In this document: in pieces, positions 41,552 through 49,139 of the stretch | Layout: each line of letters begins with the position of its first letter | How positions within the stretch are numbered: the first letter of the stretch is position 1 | Assembly (NCBI GenBank): GCA_004010275.1 | Contig: RBWT01000038.1 | Span: forward strand, 1-49,139 | Direction of reading: 5' to 3' | DNA length: 49,139 bases | DNA from: Streptomyces huasconensis | Lineage (GTDB): Bacteria; Actinomycetota; Actinomycetes; Streptomycetales; Streptomycetaceae | Position numbers and translations under genes: made by a program | The notes under the pieces: model-generated | Database searches by the model: none | What the model saw: the letters and a program-made list of their open reading frames with translations, nothing else | Told to the model about the DNA's origin: nothing

Positions 41552-43101
41552 GCGAGGGCATGGGCGGGTTGCCGGATGGGTGGGCTTGGGCGCGCCTTAA
41601 GGACCTTGGTGACTGGTTCGGTGGCGGCACACCTTCGAAGAAGGAGCCTGACTACTGGGAGGGGGGAGACGTTCCCTGGCTCTCCCCGAAGGATATGAAG
41701 TCAGAGCGGCTTGCGGATGTCCAGGATCGCATTACAGAGCGAGCTGTAAACGAGTCCTCTGTCAGAATGGTGCCACGCAACTCTGTTGCGATCGTAACTC
41801 GTTCCGGAGTTCTCGAGCACTCGGTTCCGGTTGCTTTGGTTCCTTTCGCCACGACGCTCAACCAAGACGTGAAGGCTGTAGTTGCGCATTCAGGCGTGCT
41901 ACCGGAGTGGATTGCGTGGGCCCTTCGCCGTTACGAGCGGAAGATTCTTGGTGAATGCCGAAAGGCGGGCACTACGGTCGCATCCTTGTCGACGCCGGCA
42001 CTGATGGGCATGCGAGTGCCGGTTCCACCCCTCGCCGAACAGCACCGCATCGTCGAGGCCCTCGAAGAGCAGTTCTCCCGCCTCGATGCGGCCGCCAGGT
42101 CCGTCGAAGCTACGACACGGCGGGCTGAGGCACTCGGGAAGTTGCTTGATAGTCGTGCGGTAGCCGATCCTGATTCCAGGAGTGAGTTTCCTCTCCCATT
42201 GACTGTGGGCGAGGTGCGCAGCAGCACTATAGGTTCAGCTGACAGGAAATGGAAACCTACGGATCCGATCAACATTCCTGGCTTCGTTGGGTCATCGCGA
42301 TGGCCGACGGTCAGTCTCGGTGACCTTGCCGTTGGTCGGGGGTATGGGACGTCCGCTAAGTGTTCCTATGAAGGGGCGGGGACTCCTGTTCTGCGAATTC
42401 CGAATGTGCAGAATGGGGTTGTTGACCCTGAGGATATGAAATTTGCCGAAGACTCCACCATGGATCTCTCGGATTATTTTGTGCGCTCCGGGGATGTTCT
42501 CTTCGTGCGCACCAATGGAAGTCCGAGCCTCATTGGGCGAGTAGGTGTGGTTGAAGAGGATGCTAACGTTGCGTTTGCTTCTTATCTCATTAGGTTTCGG
42601 CTTAACCTGAAGGTCGTAGATCCCCGTTGGGTGCGACTGGTAACGCAGAGCAAGATTTGGCGGAGGCATCTCGAGCGAGTTGCGGCGTCTTCCGCCGGTC
42701 AGTTGAATCTGAATTCATCACGCTTGGCAGAGCTTCCGATTCCGCTTCCTTCACTCGACGAACAGAGGTCGATCGTCGAGCGGGCGGAGTCGCAGTCGGA
42801 GGAAGTCCAGCGGGTTAAGGACGTTCTCCGGCGTTCCGATCGCCATGCGCACCAACTTCGCGTGAGTCTTCTGCGTAAAGCCTTCGAGGGGCGGCTGACG
42901 GATCAGGACCCCAACGACGAACCGGCCACGACTCTCCTTGCCCGCATCGCTGCCGAGCGCAACACCGCCAAGCCCGCCCGGACGACGAAGCGCGCCGCGC
43001 GTCCCCGAAAGGGGGTCGCCGAGATCAAGGCAACCGAGTCCGCCGCCCCTGGCCCAACCCCCGCCCCCATCACCACCGTTCAGCAGGAGCTCTTCCAGTG
43101 A
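41548..43101 (+). CDS. hsdS: type I restriction specificity subunit HsdS
   Basis: The 517-residue protein has two target-recognition domains, each opening with a W/L-K-D-L-G pattern (GWAWARLKDLGDWFGGGTPSK near residue 11; WPTVSLGDLAVGRGYG near 252), and two helical spacers with the repeated PLAEQHRIVEALEEQFSRLD and PSLDEQRSIVERAESQSE. The recognition domains set the DNA sequence methylated and restricted. The second domain is visibly lower in GC than its neighbours. TTG at 41548 overlaps the hsdR stop, making TTGA; an in-frame ATG at 41560 is an alternative. The C-terminal tail is Ala/Pro/Lys-rich. Confidence 0.9.
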   Translation: MSEGMGGLPDGWAWARLKDLGDWFGGGTPSKKEPDYWEGGDVPWLSPKDMKSERLADVQDRITERAVNESSVRMVPRNSVAIVTRSGVLEHSVPVALVPFATTLNQDVKAVVAHSGVLPEWIAWALRRYERKILGECRKAGTTVASLSTPALMGMRVPVPPLAEQHRIVEALEEQFSRLDAAARSVEATTRRAEALGKLLDSRAVADPDSRSEFPLPLTVGEVRSSTIGSADRKWKPTDPINIPGFVGSSRWPTVSLGDLAVGRGYGTSAKCSYEGAGTPVLRIPNVQNGVVDPEDMKFAEDSTMDLSDYFVRSGDVLFVRTNGSPSLIGRVGVVEEDANVAFASYLIRFRLNLKVVDPRWVRLVTQSKIWRRHLERVAASSAGQLNLNSSRLAELPIPLPSLDEQRSIVERAESQSEEVQRVKDVLRRSDRHAHQLRVSLLRKAFEGRLTDQDPNDEPATTLLARIAAERNTAKPARTTKRAARPRKGVAEIKATESAAPGPTPAPITTVQQELFQ

Positions 43102-44717
43102 CCGCCACCGCTACAGACGACGCCGTCACGACCTCCTTCGAAGGCGTCCCCCTCACCGAGACGCCCAAGTCGAAGAAGGCCGCTGCGCAGACCAACACGC
43201 TGGTCGCGAAGCTCTGGAACTACTGCAACGTCCTCCGTGACAACGGCATGTCCACCATCGAGTACGTCGAGCAGCTCTCGTACCTGCTCTTCCTGAAGAT
43301 GGTCGACGAGATCGAGAACGACGAGTGGGGTGGCCGCGACCTCAGCGACCTTGTGCCCGCTGACTACAACTGGAAGTCGCTCGCCAGCAAGCGCGGTGCC
43401 GAGCTCGAAGCGCACTACCGCGCCATCCTGGAGCACTTGGGTCGCAAGCCCCACACCACCATCGGCACGATCTTCGCCGACGCGCAGAACCGGATCACCA
43501 AGCCCGCCCTGCTCGAAAAGCTGGTCGTCGAGCTGATCGGCCGCGAGGAGTGGACGGTCACCGGCACCGACCTCAAGGGCGATGCCTACGAGGGGCTGCT
43601 CGCCAAGGGTGCCTCGGACACCAAGACGCGCGGCCGCAGCTACTTCACCCCGCGCGCGCTCATCGATGCCATGGTGGACGTGACCCGCCCCGGCCCGGAC
43701 GACACCATCACCGACCCCGCCTGCGGCACCGGCGGATTCCTGATCGCGGCCCACGCGTACGTCACCCGGCACCATGTCCAGGACATGGATATCGACGCCC
43801 GCAAGGCGTACGACAGCGGGTCCAAGATCTGGGGCAACGAGCTGGTCACCGGCACCGCCCGCCTTGCCGCCATGAACATGTTGCTGCACGGCATCGGCAA
43901 GAGTGACGGCCCGAGCCTGATCGAGGTCGGCGACGCGCTCGCCGAGAAACCGAGCGGACGGCACGCCTCTCTTGTCCTCGCCAATCCGCCCTTTGGCCGG
44001 AAGTCCGCGATCACTGTGATCGGCCAGGACGGCGAGCTGGAGAAGGAGGACGTGCAGTACGACCGTGACGACTTCACGGCCACCACGACCAACAAGCAGC
44101 TCAACTTCCTTCAGCACATCATGTCGTTGACGGCAGTCAACGGCCGGGCCGCCGTCGTTCTCCCCGACAACGTCCTCTTCGAGGGCGGCGCCGGTGAGAA
44201 GGTCCGCCGCAAGCTGCTCGACGAATTCGACCTGCACACGATCCTGCGCCTGCCCACCGGCATCTTCTACGCGGGCGGTGTCAAGGCCAACGTCCTGTTC
44301 TTCGACAAGAAGCCCCCACGCGCCGACGGCAAACCGCACACCACCGTCACCTGGGTCTACGACTTCCGCACCGGCCAGCACTTCACTATGAAGCAGCGCC
44401 CGCTGACCCGTGCCCATCTGGACGACTTCGTCGCCCGGTACAAGGCAGGTGAGCCGCTGACCGCCCGCGTCGCGGACGCGGACGAGAACGGCTGCTGGAA
44501 GCCGTACACATACGAGGACTTGATCGGGCGCGACAAGGTCAACCTCGACATCACGTGGATGAAGGACCCGGCTCTGGAGGATGCGGACAGCGACCTGGAG
44601 CCGGAGGTCATCGCCGAGGAGATCGTGCGCGATCTTCAGTCCGCCCTGGCCGAGTTCACGGCCATCGCGAAGTCCTTGGGCGCGGATGTTGACGTACCGG
44701 AGGCAGAAGAGGTCTGA
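43098..44717 (+). CDS. hsdM: type I restriction methyltransferase subunit HsdM
   Basis: The 539-residue adenine-N6 methyltransferase has SAM motif I DPACGTGGFLI near residue 206 and catalytic motif IV NPPFG near 296, with an HsdM N-terminal helical domain (TLVAKLWNYCNVLRDNGMS, then YVEQLSYLLFLKMVDE). It methylates host sites with HsdS and also forms part of the restriction complex. GTG at 43098 overlaps the hsdS stop as GTGA, so the genes are translationally coupled. In this operon the order is R-S-M, less common than R-M-S or M-S-R. Confidence 0.94.
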   Translation: MTATATDDAVTTSFEGVPLTETPKSKKAAAQTNTLVAKLWNYCNVLRDNGMSTIEYVEQLSYLLFLKMVDEIENDEWGGRDLSDLVPADYNWKSLASKRGAELEAHYRAILEHLGRKPHTTIGTIFADAQNRITKPALLEKLVVELIGREEWTVTGTDLKGDAYEGLLAKGASDTKTRGRSYFTPRALIDAMVDVTRPGPDDTITDPACGTGGFLIAAHAYVTRHHVQDMDIDARKAYDSGSKIWGNELVTGTARLAAMNMLLHGIGKSDGPSLIEVGDALAEKPSGRHASLVLANPPFGRKSAITVIGQDGELEKEDVQYDRDDFTATTTNKQLNFLQHIMSLTAVNGRAAVVLPDNVLFEGGAGEKVRRKLLDEFDLHTILRLPTGIFYAGGVKANVLFFDKKPPRADGKPHTTVTWVYDFRTGQHFTMKQRPLTRAHLDDFVARYKAGEPLTARVADADENGCWKPYTYEDLIGRDKVNLDITWMKDPALEDADSDLEPEVIAEEIVRDLQSALAEFTAIAKSLGADVDVPEAEEV

Positions 44718-44944
44718 CGACGACTGGAAAGCCGGCGTCACCGCGCCGAGGGCCGCAACGCCCAGTGCCTTACGGCCCTCGGCATTCGCACACGGACTAG
44801 ATCCGGAGCTGAACCGATCAGATCGAGCCACAAACCGACCGTGATCCGAAAAGCCGCTTGACCGACCTCTGTGCAGTACAGGGAACATCAGGAGTCCACA
44901 TTCCGGAGTTCTCCATCCTCCCTACGCGCCGTACAGAGGTATGC

Positions 44945-45691
44945 ATGGCCATCGCGCACCCTCAAACCCGTCAGTTCGAATCGTTCGTCACGAACTTGTC
45001 GTACGCACGCCAGATGGTGCGAGCCGGGCAGGCGCTGGAGGTGCTCAGCCCCAAGGGCATCGACACCGCCGATTTCTACCGCGCCGCCTGGGTGCAGTCC
45101 ATCGCCGCCCTCGAACACTGGGTACAGGAAGAGGTGTTGCGCCGGGTCGCCGAGGAAGCCGCCAAGGACGATCCGGACATGCCGCGTAGGCTGCGTGATT
45201 ACCCGTTGCCGCTGCACTGCGTGGAGCAGGTGCAGCGGGGCGAGACGACCACAGCCGAGGTGGTCGCGGAACGGGTGCGCCAGGACATCGCCCACCAGAC
45301 CCTGCAGAACCCGGACGCCATCGCGAAGGTGATGGCGCTCGTCACCGACGTCAAGGTGTGGCGGGAGGCGGCGAAGTGGGTCAACCGGTGGAGCCAGTAC
45401 CGGACTTCATACGACGACAGGCGGCTGCGCGGCCAGTACGTCTTGCTGCTGCGCCGCCGAAACCAGATCGCACACGACGCGGATCTGATCGACGGCGACC
45501 TCAAGCAGCGCCGCCCGATTGGCGAGGCTGATGTCACGGATGCGCTGAACTGGATCGAGCGGATTGCGCTCGCGCTCGCATATGCGCTGGAGGGGGACGC
45601 GTCCAAGCCCTCAGCACATCCGAATCCGGCCCCGGTTCTGGCCGAGAATTCGGAAGCGCAAGTGGAGATCAACCAGGCGTCGAACGAATAA
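44945..45691 (+). CDS. HEPN-domain protein (putative RNase)
   Basis: The 248-residue, mainly helical protein has R172-N-Q-I-A-H177 in LLLRRRNQIAHDADLIDGD, an exact R-x4-H match to the HEPN ribonuclease motif, followed by the helix ADVTDALNWIERIALALAYAL. An earlier helix (DFYRAAWVQSIAALEHWVQEE) resembles the first HEPN helix. HEPN RNases are common in phage-defence and toxin systems. ATG at 44945 follows AGAGG (44935-44939); the frame is open 87 bases further up. It lies 228 bases after hsdM on the same strand and 164 bases from the VapC gene, so it may be a passenger effector of the island. Function is not proven. Confidence 0.75.
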   Translation: MAIAHPQTRQFESFVTNLSYARQMVRAGQALEVLSPKGIDTADFYRAAWVQSIAALEHWVQEEVLRRVAEEAAKDDPDMPRRLRDYPLPLHCVEQVQRGETTTAEVVAERVRQDIAHQTLQNPDAIAKVMALVTDVKVWREAAKWVNRWSQYRTSYDDRRLRGQYVLLLRRRNQIAHDADLIDGDLKQRRPIGEADVTDALNWIERIALALAYALEGDASKPSAHPNPAPVLAENSEAQVEINQASNE

Positions 45692-45855
45692 TCGCGATCT
45701 CGATCCCTGCGAATTCGCCTTCGGGTGCCTCAGCTGCGAAGGTGCGCGCTGTGAGCCACACGGGGCGAGTAGCTGATGCGCGAGCCGACCTGGCGGGCAT
45801 CAGCCCTTGCCTCTCCGGATGCCCTCGCAGGCTGGTCGAAGGAGCTCATTGGTTG

Positions 45856-46248
45856 CTAGACCGTGCGGATGACCGGGGCGGGTTTGATGTCCTGGGCGTC
45901 GATGAGGGTGCGGATGTCGTCCGGGTCAGAGGTCCAGATGATGACGCCGAGGCTGGCTGCCATGGTCACGACGGTGGCGTCGACGATGTCGGAGGTGCCG
46001 GCCTTGCCGCAGAGGATGCCTGCGGTTTTGGCGGTTTCGAGGCCGACTGGTACGACGTGGCATCCGGCGAGGAACTTGCCGAGTCTGAACTGGCGGCGTG
46101 AGTCCCGCCATGCCTGGGCGACGACGACAGACGGGACGTGGATGTCTCGTCCGTCTTCCAGAGCCAGGCTGTGTCGGGCCCACATGCGCCGGTCGTCGTT
46201 GTCGATGGCGATGAGGACCCCGGCGTCGTACAGGTAGGGGATGTTCAC
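45856..46248 (-). CDS. VapC-like PIN-domain toxin
   Basis: The 130-residue protein is a PIN domain: D8 in YLYDAGVLIA, D87 and D90 in GTSDIVDATVVTMA, and D108/D110 in TSDPDDIR. At the usual second acidic site (AEx) it has VVVAQAW with Q45; this Gln occurs in a recognisable streptomycete subgroup, so activity is not excluded. PIN toxins cut RNA. GTG at 46248 overlaps the antitoxin stop as GTGA, so translation is coupled. The frame is open well upstream only because it overlaps the antitoxin. Confidence 0.83.
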   Translation of the reverse strand: MNIPYLYDAGVLIAIDNDDRRMWARHSLALEDGRDIHVPSVVVAQAWRDSRRQFRLGKFLAGCHVVPVGLETAKTAGILCGKAGTSDIVDATVVTMAASLGVIIWTSDPDDIRTLIDAQDIKPAPVIRTV

Positions 46249-46511
46249 GCGGCTGAGGCTCCCGAAGTGCTGAGGTACTCGGCGTCGGCGGCGGCCAGAT
46301 CCGCGCGGGCGGCGGCAAGCTCTTCCGGGGTAAAGGCGCCGTGCTCGGCCTGCCACTCCTGGATGACGGCGCGCCCGGCCCGCAGGCGTAGCTCGCGTTC
46401 GGCTGCCCCAGCGACGAGGCGGGAGAGTGGGATGCCTTCTTCCTCGGCGGCTCCGGCCAGGGCTTTGACCAGGGATTCGTCGAGGGTGATAGTCACCTTC
46501 TTGGTAGCCAT
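46245..46511 (-). CDS. VapB-like ribbon-helix-helix antitoxin
   Basis: The 88-residue protein starts with a ribbon-helix-helix (KKVTITLDESLVKAL, residues 4-18, then EEEGIPLSRLVAGAAERELR) that binds DNA, and has an acidic/Ala-rich C-terminal part that should cap the toxin. It likely represses its own operon. ATG at 46511 has TATGGT (46523-46518) six bases upstream, so the message is probably leaderless. The ATATCGCACTATGG stretch just upstream may be the operator. Confidence 0.83.
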   Translation of the reverse strand: MATKKVTITLDESLVKALAGAAEEEGIPLSRLVAGAAERELRLRAGRAVIQEWQAEHGAFTPEELAAARADLAAADAEYLSTSGASAA

Positions 46512-46627
46512 ACATCAACCATAGTGCGATATGGCCTCCGGTGTCGATGTGCGCTTCACGCGCCAGCGAGCGTTAGGGCGCGAGCGCGTGCGGTGAGGCT
46601 GGGGGGCTCATGGTTGACCGGGCAGTG

Positions 46628-46659
46628 CTGCATGTTAATGTAATGGTCTGCATGTTTAT
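46628..46659 (+). promoter_or_regulatory. candidate tandem ArgR (ARG) boxes upstream of argF
   Basis: CTGCATGTTAAT (46628-46639) and CTGCATGTTTAT (46648-46659) recur with one mismatch, 20 bases apart (two helical turns). Streptomycete ARG boxes are TGCAT-rich and occur in pairs. The site lies 46-77 bases before the argF start. Confidence 0.6.
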
Positions 46660-46704
46660 CGATCCAGTGGGCGTCGGCGCTGGTCAGACTTCGGAGGTAG
46701 TGCC

Positions 46705-47691
46705 GTGACGATTTCGAGCCTCAAGGGGCGCAGCCTGCTGTCCCTGCGCGAGCTCAGCGGCGACGAGATCCGGGAGCTTCTCGGCAAGGCGGCCGACCTC
46801 AAGGAGCGGACGGCTCTGGGGCAGGACGTGCCCGCTCTGGCCGGCAAGAACATCGCCCTGATCTTCCTGAAGCCCTCCACCCGTACGCGCGTCTCCTTCG
46901 TCGTCGCCTCGACGCAGTCCGGCGCGCACCCGGAGGTCTTCAGCCGCGAGGACATCCGGTTCGGCGTCAAGGAGTCCGTGCGGGACATCGCGCGTGTCTT
47001 CGGCCGCGTCTACGACGGCATCATGTTCCGCGGCTACGAGCACGCCACTGTCGCCGAGTTCGCCCAGTACGCGGGCGTCCCCGTGTGGAACGGTCTGTGC
47101 GACAGCTACCACCCCACCCAGGTCCTCGCCGACCTGCTCACCCTCCGGGAGAACTTCGGCGACGACCTGGAGGGGCTGCCGCTGACGTACGTCGGTGACG
47201 GGCGCAACAACATGGCCGTCACCCTCGCCGTGGCCGCCGCCAAGCTCGGGCTCGATCTGCGCATCCTCGCCCCGAAGGCCCTCCAGCCGGCCCCCGAGCT
47301 GATCACGGAGCTGCTCGACGGGCGGGAGTCGGAGCAGGCCCGCGTGCTGGTCACGGACTCGGCCGAGGAGGCGTTGCGCGGCTCGGCCTGCGTCTACGGC
47401 GACGTATGGGTCTCCATGGGCGAGGAGGACCAGACGCAGGAGCGGATCGAACTGCTGCGCCACCTGAAGGTGACGAGCGACCTCATGGCCCTGACCGGCC
47501 GGGAGGACAGCATCTACCTGCACTGCCTGCCGGCCTTCCACAACCTCGCCACGGAGACGGCCCGCGCCAACCCCGACATCTGTGAAGTGGATGACGACGT
47601 CTTCGAAGGGGAGCGCAGCCGGGTCTTCGACCAGTCGGAGAACCGTATGCACACCGCCAAGGCCCTGATGCAGCTCACCATCGCCGGCTGA
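46705..47691 (+). CDS. argF: ornithine carbamoyltransferase
   Basis: The 328-residue enzyme has the carbamoyl-phosphate motif S58-T-R-T-R62, the HPTQ loop in DSYHPTQVLADLLT and the ornithine-binding HCLPAFH near 271, all intact. It makes citrulline from ornithine and carbamoyl phosphate in arginine synthesis. GTG at 46705 follows GGAGG at 46693-46697. The tandem TGCATGTT sites upstream fit ArgR repression. No other arg gene is adjacent. Confidence 0.96.
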   Translation: MTISSLKGRSLLSLRELSGDEIRELLGKAADLKERTALGQDVPALAGKNIALIFLKPSTRTRVSFVVASTQSGAHPEVFSREDIRFGVKESVRDIARVFGRVYDGIMFRGYEHATVAEFAQYAGVPVWNGLCDSYHPTQVLADLLTLRENFGDDLEGLPLTYVGDGRNNMAVTLAVAAAKLGLDLRILAPKALQPAPELITELLDGRESEQARVLVTDSAEEALRGSACVYGDVWVSMGEEDQTQERIELLRHLKVTSDLMALTGREDSIYLHCLPAFHNLATETARANPDICEVDDDVFEGERSRVFDQSENRMHTAKALMQLTIAG

Positions 47692-47702
47692 TCCGGCATG
47701 AC

Positions 47703-47732
47703 AGTGGCGCGCCCCCTGAGGGGCGCGCCACT
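47703..47732. terminator. hairpin terminator between argF and accE
   Basis: AGTGGCGCGCCCC (47703-47715) pairs with GGGGCGCGCCACT (47720-47732) as a 13-bp perfect stem, without a T tract. The two genes converge here. Confidence 0.82.
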
Positions 47733-47754
47733 CGGCGGTGCCGGTCGCCTCGGT

Positions 47755-47970
47755 TCAGCCCTGCCAGCTGTGCGGGGCCAGGAAGTTGTCGCGGCGCCAG
47801 GCCGTCGTGGACGCCGGGGTGCCGGTGGCCGCCCCGGGCGGGGGCGCGGTACGCGAGAGCAGCAGTACCGTGACGGCCGCCAGCTCGTCGTCGGTGACCT
47901 CGCCCTTCTCGATGCGGATGTCGACGGGGCCGTCGGCTGTGGTCTCTGTCGCGGTGTCGGCTGCGGGCAT
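47755..47970 (-). CDS. acyl-CoA carboxylase epsilon subunit
   Basis: The 71-residue protein has the epsilon-subunit pattern VDIRIEKGEVTDDELAAVTVLLLSR and the C-terminal W-R-R-D-N-F-L-A-P-H-S-W-Q-G end. In actinobacterial acyl-CoA carboxylases this small subunit (AccE/PccE) activates the alpha-beta complex. ATG at 47970 is chosen because GGGAGG lies just before it; an earlier ATG at 47982 lacks a site. It starts 23 bases after the beta-subunit stop. The much longer antisense frame over this region is a shadow of the beta gene. Confidence 0.85.
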   Translation of the reverse strand: MPAADTATETTADGPVDIRIEKGEVTDDELAAVTVLLLSRTAPPPGAATGTPASTTAWRRDNFLAPHSWQG

Positions 47971-47993
47971 GGGGCCTCCCATCGTGTGGGGCC

Positions 47994-49139
47994 TTACTGC
48001 GGAGGGTTGCCGTGCTTGCGGGCGGGGCGGTCGGCGTGCTTGTTGGCGAGCATCGCCAGGGAGTCGATGAGGACCTCGCGCGTGTGTACGGGGTCGATGA
48101 CGTCGTCCACCAGACCGCGTTCGGCGGCGTAGTAGGGGTGCATCAGTTCGGCCTTGTACTCCTTGACCATGCGGGTGCGCATGGCCTCGGGGTCCTCGGC
48201 CGCGGCGATCTGCCGGCGGAAGATCACGTTGGCGGCGCCCTCGGCACCCATCACCGCGATCTCGTTCGTCGGCCAGGCGTACGTCAGGTCGGCGCCGATC
48301 GACTGGGAGTCCATGACGATGTACGCGCCGCCGTACGCCTTGCGCAGGATCAGGGAGATGCGGGGGACGGTGGCGTTGCAGTACGCGTAGAGCAGTTTCG
48401 CGCCGTGGCGGATGATGCCGCCGTGTTCCTGGTCGACTCCCGGGAGGAAGCCCGGGACGTCCAGGAGGGTGACGATCGGGATGTTGAAGGCGTCGCACAT
48501 CTGGACGAAGCGGGCGGCTTTCTCCGATGCCTCGATGTCCAGGACGCCCGCCAGGGCCTGCGGCTGGTTGGCGACGATGCCCACCACCTTGCCGTCCAGC
48601 CGGGCCAGGGCGCAGATGATGTTCCGCGCCCAGCGCTCGTGAACCTCCAGGTAGTCGCCGTCGTCGACCAGTTCCTCCATCACCCGGTGCATGTCGTACG
48701 GGCGGTTGCCGTCCACCGGGACCAGGTCCAGGAGCGGTTCGCACGTACGCGTCGGCGGGTCGTCGGTGGCCGCCGCCGGGGGGTTCTCCCGGTTGTTGGA
48801 CGGCAGCATCGACAGCAGGTAGCGCACTTCTTCGAGGCAGGTCTCCTCGTCGTCGTACGCGAAGTGCGCGACGCCCGACGTACCGGCGTGCACGTCCGCG
48901 CCGCCGAGGCCGTTCTGGGTGATCTCCTCGCCGGTCACCGCGCGGACCACGTCCGGGCCGGTGATGAACATCTGTGACGTCTCGCGGACCATGAAGACGA
49001 AGTCCGTGAGCGCCGGCGAGTAGGCGGCGCCTCCCGCGCACGGGCCCAGCATCACGCTGATCTGCGGGATCACGCCCGATGCCCTGGTGTTGCGCTGGAA
49101 GATGCCGCCGTACCCGGCGAGCGCGCTGACGCCCTCCTG
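47994..49139 (-). CDS. acyl-CoA (propionyl-CoA) carboxylase beta subunit, 5' end outside window
   Basis: The visible part is the C-terminal 381 residues of the carboxyltransferase subunit. Landmarks are the acyl-CoA oxyanion loop ISVMLGPCAGGAAYSPALTD, the biotin-side VTLLDVPGFLPGVDQEHGG, ILRKAYGGAYIVM and EIAVMGAEGAANVIF. It transfers carboxyl from biotin to propionyl- or acetyl-CoA to make methylmalonyl- or malonyl-CoA, a polyketide and fatty acid precursor. The frame is open to 49139 and reads LAGYGGIFQRNTRASG, so it continues past the window. It forms an operon with the epsilon subunit. Confidence 0.93.
   Translation of the reverse strand, partial: QEGVSALAGYGGIFQRNTRASGVIPQISVMLGPCAGGAAYSPALTDFVFMVRETSQMFITGPDVVRAVTGEEITQNGLGGADVHAGTSGVAHFAYDDEETCLEEVRYLLSMLPSNNRENPPAAATDDPPTRTCEPLLDLVPVDGNRPYDMHRVMEELVDDGDYLEVHERWARNIICALARLDGKVVGIVANQPQALAGVLDIEASEKAARFVQMCDAFNIPIVTLLDVPGFLPGVDQEHGGIIRHGAKLLYAYCNATVPRISLILRKAYGGAYIVMDSQSIGADLTYAWPTNEIAVMGAEGAANVIFRRQIAAAEDPEAMRTRMVKEYKAELMHPYYAAERGLVDDVIDPVHTREVLIDSLAMLANKHADRPARKHGNPPQ

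Noticed and set aside
44858..44944. Longer start of the HEPN protein at 44858
   Set aside because: The added 29 residues look unrelated, and AGAGG lies five bases before the ATG at 44945.

Overview
This window is chromosomal DNA from a Streptomyces or a close relative. The evidence is very high G+C with strong third-position GC bias, GTG starts, a WhiB-type regulator, OxyR-AhpC-AhpD, GlpX, MSHR-free actinobacterial housekeeping genes, and I-shaped hairpin terminators without long T tracts. From memory, the order ahpD-ahpC-oxyR ... fumC ... class I fumarase, wbl, glpX, xseB-xseA, ispH resembles the S. coelicolor SCO50xx region. That is recall, not a search.

Layout. At 1-9.6 kb: an OmpA-like protein (5' end missing), a methyltransferase, DUF192, a probable 6C RNA, a small membrane protein, an aldo/keto reductase, UppS, PIN-PhoH, a secreted transglycosylase-like protein and an AI-2E-type transporter. 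At 9.7-11.9 kb: the peroxide-defence locus ahpC-ahpD with divergent oxyR. At 11.9-15.6 kb: a translationally coupled padR-ATPase-permease operon. At 15.8-21.7 kb: a bifunctional penicillin-binding protein, a multiply frameshifted SpoIIE-type phosphatase, a methyltransferase and DUF402. At 21.7-26.6 kb: two unrelated fumarases (class II and Fe-S class I) flanking a secreted SGNH hydrolase with a ricin-type lectin tail. At 26.7-37.5 kb: DUF1707, Wbl, GlpX, DUF4245, a nitroreductase, XseB/XseA, an APC permease, IspH, polyphosphate glucokinase, DUF6542 and YchF.

From about 37.6 to 46.6 kb lies an accessory defence island: a type I restriction system in the order hsdR-hsdS-hsdM, a HEPN-domain protein with an intact R-x4-H motif, and a VapB/VapC toxin-antitoxin pair. 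HsdR itself starts with a DUF4145 (HEPN-like) segment that also has an R-x4-H motif. This is the most interesting part of the window. After it come argF, with a tandem candidate ArgR box, and acyl-CoA carboxylase epsilon and beta subunits (the beta gene runs off the end).

Two general points affect reading. First, at least eleven single-base frame breaks occur, five of them in one phosphatase gene. In every gene where both ends are known, restoring the bases gives a whole number of codons. Most fall in G/C runs, so sequencing error is at least as likely as gene decay. Second, about eleven genes have a TANNNT hexamer 6-7 nt before the start codon, the signature of leaderless transcripts, and this was used to choose starts.
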